DNA of 64,000 nucleotides from Larix kaempferi. Its lineage: Eukaryota > Streptophyta > Pinopsida > Pinales > Pinaceae. Shown here piece by piece: positions 57,302 to 64,000 of the stretch. The notes under the pieces are model-generated. The model did not search any database, had not been told where the DNA came from, and worked only from the letters and a program-made list of their open reading frames with translations. The stretch is taken from contig BSBM01000047.1 of the NCBI GenBank assembly GCA_027924585.1, positions 25,674,501 to 25,738,500 of the forward strand. The letters are read 5' to 3'. A program made the translations under genes and the position numbers. Positions within the stretch are counted from its first letter, which is position 1. Each line of letters begins with the position of its first letter.

Positions 57302-58297
57302 ATGTACTTTGGTGAAAGGGAAGAAATAGGAGAAAAAGTGCATTCATTGGTCACCATGAGTAAGGATGAGAAAGGAACCTTAGAGGAGAATGAGGAGTTT
57401 AGAAAATTACTTAAACCATCCTTTGAATACAAGTGGAGGCAATTCTTTCAAGAGTTCAAATTGTTGGTTAGTGAACTTGGAAGCAACTCGAAAAAAATAA
57501 TGAGCAATGGTTCTCTTTTCAAGGAAAAGGATGAAATAATTTATGTCACAAAAGAGGAACCTAATGTAATTGTAGAACATGAGGTACATGTTGATATGCA
57601 GGTTCTTGAAGATGCTACACTAAAACAAGAAGAAGGACAAGCACTTGTCCTTGTTCAAAGGGATTATGAGTTGCCTCATGGAGAGAGTTGCAAAGCCTTG
57701 GAAGAGGTACATGATCTCACAATAGTTGGACCAACCAATTATGGAGAAGATGAATTAAATATTTCAATGGGTAAGAGTTGTAAAGAATTAAAGTTGGTTC
57801 ATAATTCCTCACCCCACAATTCTTTTCCAGCCACATCAGTTTGGGATGAAAATTGGGTGAAAGGTGTTTTTCTAGTGGTGCCACATGAGGGGTATGAAAC
57901 TCCTACCTCTCCTTTTGATGATGACATGAATAGAGCACCTCATTATTTAGAATTGCAGCAGCATATTGCTTTACCTTATGATGATATATATCCTAATGGA
58001 TGTATGGATGAGACTTCTTTGAGTCCTTTGAAGTCTCCTTGTTTTTCCTGCTCATTATTTGGTTCAGATTTTAGTGGAGATTCTTCATTCACTTCTTGGA
58101 TGAAAGAATGCATGGCTGAATATTTTGATGCATATCACATTCTTTTGGAGCAACACTATCAGACATGGGATCCTCACCTATGTCATTGGAGCAGATTTGA
58201 TTGGTCACTTGAAGATTGTATGCACCTAGCAAATGGTGGTCTATTTACTTGGAGAAAATGGGATCTAGGAATCCTCTTATCTGATGGTATGGGTTGA
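57302..58297 (+). CDS. Element F internal ORF, copy 1 (331 aa, unknown)
   Basis: The ATG lies 86 bp after the primer site. The N-terminal third is acidic and Lys/Glu-rich with possible coiled coil. The middle is Ser/Pro-rich, and the C-terminal third is rich in Trp, His and Cys with repeated Trp-Asp-Pro or Trp-Asp-Leu units (Thr-Trp-Asp-Pro-His-Leu-Cys-His-Trp; Thr-Trp-Arg-Lys-Trp-Asp-Leu). No gag, zinc knuckle, protease or polymerase motif is seen. It ends at a TGA where copy 2 has TGG, and related reading continues in 58319-58720 across the purine tract into LTR 2. Function unknown. A packaging or structural role would be guesswork. Confidence 0.6.
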   Translation: MYFGEREEIGEKVHSLVTMSKDEKGTLEENEEFRKLLKPSFEYKWRQFFQEFKLLVSELGSNSKKIMSNGSLFKEKDEIIYVTKEEPNVIVEHEVHVDMQVLEDATLKQEEGQALVLVQRDYELPHGESCKALEEVHDLTIVGPTNYGEDELNISMGKSCKELKLVHNSSPHNSFPATSVWDENWVKGVFLVVPHEGYETPTSPFDDDMNRAPHYLELQQHIALPYDDIYPNGCMDETSLSPLKSPCFSCSLFGSDFSGDSSFTSWMKECMAEYFDAYHILLEQHYQTWDPHLCHWSRFDWSLEDCMHLANGGLFTWRKWDLGILLSDGMG

Positions 58298-58318
58298 AGA
58301 GCACTGTTAATTATTGGG

Positions 58319-58720
58319 GTGCAATACAAGCAATGGGACCCTGGAATAATTTTTATCTCATTGGTTTCAAATTTTTTGGGGATACAAGCAGTATGGGAGA
58401 TGGATTTACCACTTAATAAAGTGATTTTTATCAGAGTAGTGCAGCAGCAAGCATGGTGGTTCCTCTCTAAAATCTTCATGGAAACTCAAAGACTCAAGGT
58501 TGGGCAATTCAATGGCAACTTCAAAGAATTATACACAAAGCGGGTTATTCAACACCCATGTTTAAAATTGCTTGAGGACAAGCAATATTCAGAAGGGAGG
58601 ATTTGTCATGTCCCAAATTTGGCATTGGGTCACAATGGCCTAATCACATTGGCCCTATTCATTAGAGTTTGTCAAATTGATGCTAAAGGTCAAATAATTG
58701 CCAAGGAGGAAAATTACTAG
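58319..58720 (+). pseudogene. 3' continuation of F ORF copy 1, running into LTR 2
   Basis: A 133-codon open frame follows the stop at 58297 and begins again with a Gln-Trp-Asp-Pro unit. It passes the purine tract at 58590-58603 and ends 117 bp inside LTR 2. In copy 2 the corresponding sequence is closed by a TAA after Tyr-Lys. This suggests that the ancestral protein was longer than either present ORF. Confidence 0.45.
58590..58603 (+). other. Polypurine tract, first internal region of F
   Basis: AGAAGGGAGGATT abuts LTR 2. Its counterpart GGGAAGGGAGGATT abuts LTR 3 at 61834-61847. Confidence 0.8.
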
Positions 58721-60447
58721 TTTCCTAGGTTTGGTGTGGAAGCTTTGGGATTGTGAATAATGGGGATAATAAATGATGTTGGAACATTAGGATGTAATAA
58801 ATATTTAATAAAGGAGATAAATAAATATATACAAGTGAAAATCAAAGTGGCATTTGATCATGAAGACACATGGAGGAAGTGGGACCCACATATGGCTAGC
58901 TTTCCCCACTACACTTGGCATCATTCTCTCACCAATTCGAATTCAAGGCGAATGGTAACATACTTGGGGGATTCCAAAAGGTATTATTCATGGCATGACT
59001 CATCCAAGGTCGAAATATAGAGGAAGAGTAACTCCCATGGAAGAGGAAGAGGCAATCTGGAGCTAGTGAGACACTTGGGCTAGATTCCCTAGCTCTATGA
59101 CAATAATGATGAAGATGCTATGCCACCTATGACACAAATCAGACCTGAAGGATGACATATGACATATATGACATGTCAGGGCTAAAAATATACTCCAAGA
59201 GGGAACTCAAGGGTGTTAGGGCAGCTAAGATGCTTCCACATGTGATTTGGTGGAAGTGGGAGACTAGGACTTGTTGTACAAGTGGCGTTCTTTGGAATCT
59301 CTTCCCAACTTGAGTTGGCATGAGTCTCTTGGAAGGAATTCGACCCATGGAGGACATTAGAACTTTATAAATGTAAATAACAAAGAATGAAACCATCTTT
59401 TGATCATTTGTAGAATTTGTAATTGCATTTGTGAAGAGGGAGAGCTAGTGGATGACTAGTTTCTTGCCTTAGCCAATTTCGAGGGTGAAAGATTCCCATC
59501 CAAGTTGGTAATTGGAAACGCCATCCAGACCTTTCATTTGGAGCTTTAATGGAGTATTTATTTGCAGGTGTAAGCTACATGGAATCTCATGGTTTATTCT
59601 ATTGCAGCTCACTCCTTCAACCATTTCTAATTTTGATGGCATATTCTTGATCCTTGAGGGAGGGCGTTTTTGGTGAGCTATTGTAATCTTTGGGGGAGTT
59701 TCTAATGCCCCATTTATTTTGTAATATGAAGTAAATACTCTTTTATTCATCTCCAAAAAGTCTCAAGTCTAAACACCCATTGGTTGTATGCAAATATATT
59801 GATTAATGAGCAAACAATGTCCATTTCCCCAATGCTTTGATGTATGGCACTATAATGTTGATTATTTCGAATGGATGGATGATTCTATGATATATTTGTG
59901 ATAAATATACTGCCACGGATGTATTATACAAGTTTCATGTACTGTACTTGAGCATTTGAATCATTTTTACTCAGTTTAGTTGTATTGGGAGGTGAAATAG
60001 TGCCATTTCCCCAAGGGTCGAATTGGGAATTTTTGCAGTTGAATGGGAGAGGGTGAGAATGGTTGTAATAATCCATTAATGGTGCATATGATACCTTAAT
60101 AACATACTTAACACATTACATACCTCTGTTCAAAAATTTGAGGTATTTTAGAGGCATTTGGGAGGCCCTTTTCAGTGTTACCTCGGGGGGATTTGATGCA
60201 CAAATTATTAGTCAAAATTGCATATATTGGTCAGAATATAAATCAAGTTTTCAAAAGTCTTTGGAGGACCATAAAACATCCCTGAAACTAATATTCAAGT
60301 CTAAATATCATTCATACACTTATACAGAATATTTGGGAGCATTTGGGTTGATTTGGAGGTCAAAACAGTAAAACTAGTCAAAGGTCGAAATTGGGAAAAA
60401 AGTGAAAAATTGCCATTTTAATAAAATTCCTGACAAGGGACATTACA
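58604..60447 (+). repeat. LTR 2 of element F (middle, chimeric)
   Basis: 1844 bp. Up to about 59695 its distinguishing bases agree mostly with LTR 3 (GGCCCTATTC; CAAAGTGGC; GGGGATTCC; GGAGGACATTAGAAC). After about 59770 it follows LTR 1, including the shorter 3' end. Both purine tract and primer site flank it. Confidence 0.9.
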
Positions 60448-60448
60448 A

Positions 60449-60460
60449 TGGTATCAGAGC
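60449..60460 (+). other. Primer binding site, second internal region of F
   Basis: TGGTATCAGAGC one base after LTR 2, identical to the site at 57205-57216. Confidence 0.9.
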
Positions 60461-60545
60461 ATGGTAGTGGAACCTGATGTGGTAGAACATTAATGAATAC
60501 CAGGATTCAAAGAAATAAGCCACCACCCTTAGAAACTGAAACTAG

Positions 60546-61577
60546 ATGTACTTTGGTGAAAGGGAAGAAATAGGAGAAGAAGTGCATTCATTGGTCACCA
60601 TGAGTAAGGATGAGAAAGGAACCTTAGAGGAGAATGAGGAGTTTAGAAAATTACTTAAATCATCCTTTGAATACAAGTGGAGGAAATTCTTTCAAGAGTT
60701 CAAATTGTTGGTTAGTGAACTTGGAAGCAACTCGAAAAAAATAATGAGCAATGGTTCTCTTTTCAAGGAAAAGGATGAAATAATTTATGTCACAAAAGAG
60801 GAACCTAATGTAATTGTGGAACATGAGGTACATGTTTATATGCAGGTTCTTGAAGATGCTACACTAAAACAAGAAGAAGGACAAGCACTTGTACTTGTTC
60901 AAAGGGATTATGAGTTGCCTCATGGAGAGAGTTTCAAAGCCTTGGAAGAGGTACATGATCTCACAATAGTTGGACCAGCCAATTATGGAGAAGATGAATT
61001 AAATATTTCAATGGGTAAGAGTTGTAAAGAATTAAAGTTGGTTCATAATTCCTCACCCCACACTTCTTTTCCAGCCACATCATTTTGGGATGAAAATTGG
61101 GTGAAAGGTTTTTTTCTAGTGGTGCCACATAAGGGGTATGAAACTCCTACCTCTCCTTTTGATGATGACATGAATAGAGCACCTCATTATTTAGAATTGC
61201 AGCAGCATATTGCTTTACCTTATGATGATACATATCCTCATGGATGTATGGATGAGACTTCTTTGAGTCCTTTGAAGTCTCCTTGTTTTTCCTGCTCATT
61301 ATTTGTTTTAGATTTTAGTGGAGATTCTTCATTCACTTCTTGGATGAAAGAATGCATGGCTGAATATTTTGAAGCATATCACATTCTTTTGGAGCAGCAC
61401 TATCGGACATGGGATCCGCACCTATGTCATTGGAGAAGATTTGATTGGTCACTTGAAGATTGTATGCACCTAGCAAATGGTGGTCTACTTACTTGGAGAA
61501 AATGGGATCCAAGAATCCTCTTATCTGATGGTATGGGTTGGAGAGCACTCTTAATTATTGAGGTGCAATACAAGTAA
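60546..61577 (+). CDS. Element F internal ORF, copy 2 (343 aa, unknown)
   Basis: Near-identical partner of 57302-58297, with scattered amino-acid changes and no internal stop. It runs 12 codons further because the copy-1 TGA is TGG here, then ends at a TAA. The layout is the same: acidic N-terminal third, Ser/Pro-rich middle, and Trp/His/Cys-rich end with Trp-Asp-Pro units. Retention of a long frame in both copies is expected if the tandem duplication is recent, so it does not itself prove selection. No known domain is seen. Confidence 0.6.
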   Translation: MYFGEREEIGEEVHSLVTMSKDEKGTLEENEEFRKLLKSSFEYKWRKFFQEFKLLVSELGSNSKKIMSNGSLFKEKDEIIYVTKEEPNVIVEHEVHVYMQVLEDATLKQEEGQALVLVQRDYELPHGESFKALEEVHDLTIVGPANYGEDELNISMGKSCKELKLVHNSSPHTSFPATSFWDENWVKGFFLVVPHKGYETPTSPFDDDMNRAPHYLELQQHIALPYDDTYPHGCMDETSLSPLKSPCFSCSLFVLDFSGDSSFTSWMKECMAEYFEAYHILLEQHYRTWDPHLCHWRRFDWSLEDCMHLANGGLLTWRKWDPRILLSDGMGWRALLIIEVQYK

Positions 61578-61721
61578 TGGGACCCTGGAATAATTTTTAT
61601 CTCATTGGTTTCAAATTTTTTGGGGAAACAAGCAGTATGGGAGATGGATTTCCCACTTAATAAAGTGATTTTTATCAGAGTAGTGTAGCAGCAAGCATGG
61701 TGGTTCCTCTCTAAAATCTTC

Positions 61722-61964
61722 ATGGAAATTCAAAGACTCAAGGTTGGGCAATTCAATGGCAACTTCAAAGAATTATACAGAAAGCAGGTTCTTCAACACC
61801 CATGTTTAAAATTGCTTGAGGACAAGCAATATTGGGAAGGGAGGATTTGTCATGTCCCAAATTTGGCATTGGGTCACAATGGCCTAATCACATTGGCCCT
61901 ATTCATTAGAGTTTGTCAAATTGATGCTAAAGGTCAAATAATTGCCAAGGAGAAAAATTACTAG
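61722..61964 (+). pseudogene. 3' remnant of F ORF copy 2 running into LTR 3
   Basis: An 80-codon frame corresponds to the end of 58319-58720 and likewise crosses the purine tract into LTR 3. Confidence 0.4.
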
Positions 61965-63873
61965 TTTCCTAGGTTTGGGGTGGAAGCTTTGGGATTGTGA
62001 ATAATGGGAATAATAAATGATGTTGGAACATTAGGATGGAATAAATATTTAATAAAGGAGATAAATAAATATATACAAGTGAAAATCAAAGTGGCATTTG
62101 ATCATGAAGACACATGGAGGAAGTGGGACCCACATATGGCTAGCTTTCCCCACTACACTTGGCATCATTCTCTCACCAATTCAAATTCAAGGTGAATGGT
62201 AACATACTTGGGGGATTCCAAAATGTATTATTCATGGCATGACTCATCCAAGGTCGAAATATAGAGAAAGAGTAACTCCCATGGAAGAGGAAGAGGCAAT
62301 TTGGAGCTAGTGAGACACTTGGGCTAGATTCCCTAGCTCTATGACAACAGTGATGAAGATGCTATGACACCTATGACACAAATCAGACCTGAAGGATGAA
62401 ATATGACATATATGACATGTCAGGGATAAAAATATACTCCAAGAGGGAACTCAAGGGTGTTGGGGCAGCTAAGATGCTTCCACATGTGATTTGGTGGAAG
62501 TGGGAGACTAGGAATTGTTGTACAAGTGGTGTTCTTTGGAATCTCTTCCCAACTTGAGTTGGCATGAGTCTCTTGGAAGGAATTCGACCCATGGAGGACA
62601 TTAGAACTTTATAAATGTCAATAAAAAATAATGAAACCACCTTTTGAACATTTGTTGAATTTGCAATTGCATTTGTGAAGAGGGAGAGCTAGTGGATGAC
62701 TAGTTTCTTGCCTTACCCAATTTCGAGGGTGAAAGATTCCCATCCAAGTTGGTAATTGGAAAGGCCATTCAGAACTTTCATTTGGAGATTTAATGGAGTC
62801 GTTATTTGCAGTATTAAGCTATAGGGCATCTTATGGTTTCTTCTATTGCAGCTCACTCCTTCAACCATTTCCAGTTTTGATGGCATATTCTTGATCCCTG
62901 AGGGAGGGCATTTTTGGTGAGCTATTGTACTCTTTTGGGGAGCTTATAATGCCCCATTTCTTTTGTAATATGAAGTAAATACTCTGTTCTTCATCTCCAT
63001 AAAGTTTCAGGTCGAAATTCCAAGTAGAAATGTATAAATCTCAATTTTAAATAAATAACAGTTCCATTTCCCCACTACCTTGTTGTGAATCAATGTAATG
63101 CTGATGATTTCGAATGAATGGATGATTATCTGATATAATTGTGATCAATATACTTCCATGGATGTTTTCTACAATTTTCATGTACTGTACTTGAGCATTT
63201 GAAGTATTTTTACCCAATTTAATTGCATTGGGAGAAGAAATAGTGCCATTTCCCCAAGGGTCGAATTGGTGATTTTTGCAGTTGAATGGGAGAGGGTTGG
63301 AACATATATAATAATAAATTAATGGTGCACATGAGACCTTAATAACATCCTTAATAAATTCGCTACCTATGTTCAGAAATTTGAGTGGGTTGGGAGGCAT
63401 TTGGGAATCCATTTTCAGTACTTACCCCAGGGGGATTTGAACCCCAAATTACTAGTAAAATTGCATACTTGGTCCAGAATCTTAAGAGAGTTTGCAGAGG
63501 TATTTTGGTGGACATATTTCATACCTAAACATCATATTCAAGTCCTAATATCATTCATACACCTTCCTTGAATATTTGAAGGCATTTGGAGTCAATTTGA
63601 GACCTAGAGACCAATACTAGTCAAAGGGAAATTACTAGTAAAGTTACCTACATTGACCAGAATTGAAAGAGGATTTGCAGAAGTATTTTAAAGGTCCAAA
63701 GGTATCCCTGAAACACATATTTATGTTATAATATCATTCATATACCTTCTCAGAAGATTTGGGATCATTTGGAACACTTTGGGGACCTAGAGCTCAAAAC
63801 TAGTCAAAGGTCAAACTAGAGAAAAAAGTGAAAAATTGCCATTTTAATAAAATTCCTAACAAGGGACATTACA
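61848..63873 (+). repeat. LTR 3 of element F (3', long form)
   Basis: 2026 bp. Its first part resembles LTR 2 closely. From about 63010 it is much more diverged and contains two tandem versions of a segment of about 200 bp (AAATTACTAGTAAA..., near 63445 and 63628), where LTR 1 and LTR 2 have one. It ends GGGACATTACA and is followed by AGAGT. Confidence 0.88.
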
Positions 63874-64000
63874 AGAGTCTTCTACATTTACAACAAATTT
63901 CTTATGAAATTATTGTTTTTTCTTACACTGCTTATTCTAAAGAAAAAGAGAAGCATAGTGGCCAATATTCTATAAATTCAAGAACCTAGTTTTTCTCATG

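Larger units (their letters stand above)
55360..63873 (+). mobile_element. Element F, tandem three-LTR retroelement
   Basis: Three LTRs (55360-57203, 58604-60447, 61848-63873) alternate with two 1400-bp internal regions, giving a period of exactly 3244 bp between LTR starts. LTR termini are TGTCATGTCCC and GGGACATTACA. A single 5-bp target duplication AGAGT flanks the whole structure (55355-55359 and 63874-63878). No duplication lies at inner borders. Both internal regions start with a tRNA-Met primer site and end with AAGGGAGGATT purine tracts. No gag or pol is encoded, so the element is non-autonomous. The superfamily cannot be told without pol. Confidence 0.92.

Overview
This window is plant nuclear DNA made almost entirely of transposable elements, most of them decayed. 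It has no bacterial or organellar genes. It carries Copia- and Gypsy-type LTR retrotransposons primed mostly by initiator tRNA-Met, an L1-like LINE, TIR DNA transposons, degenerate Arabidopsis-type telomere-like repeats (CCCTAAA variants), and one broken plant receptor-kinase gene. Old nested insertions, interstitial telomere-like DNA and a possible 12.7-kb intron suggest a large-genome seed plant, perhaps a conifer or other gymnosperm. That assignment is an inference and the sequence does not prove it.

Layout. 1-12673: LTR element A (minus strand, LTRs of about 1.5 kb). Its internal region lacks gag-pol and encodes a repeated charged module. A TIR transposon (M1, 2341-3358) sits inside that region, and a gag-only Gypsy element B (6929-12546, TSD TAACC) sits inside A's right LTR. 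A itself is inserted into the RNase H region of Copia element C (12674-17800, minus). 17801-18890: unassigned DNA with a short CGAGAGTTT-type repeat. 18890-28823: an L1-like LINE (minus) split by internally deleted Copia element D (21513-28022, perfect TSD CCACA). 28824-31224: AT-rich DNA with no convincing gene.

31684-46583: a pseudogene of a leucine-rich-repeat receptor kinase most like Arabidopsis At2g41820 (PXC3). Its two halves are separated by 12.7 kb that reads either as a GT-AG intron or as an insertion flanked by TAAG. This interval holds degenerate telomere-like arrays, palindromic arrays, and a complete but mutated Copia element E (35434-44668).

48132-49065: a second TIR element (M2) related to M1. 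49250-49500: strong hairpins. 51090-53543: remains of an unusual RNase H-fold transposase-like gene, preceded by a probable solo LTR.

55355-63878: the clearest structural novelty, a tandem LTR-internal-LTR-internal-LTR element (F) with an exact 3244-bp period and one outer TSD pair (AGAGT). Its middle LTR is visibly a chimera of the outer two, the signature of unequal recombination. Its internal regions lack gag-pol but each carries a long ORF of unknown function.

No gene in the window looks intact and host-functional. The content records successive insertions (C, then A, then B and M1; the LINE, then D; the telomere-like array, then E), followed by point decay.
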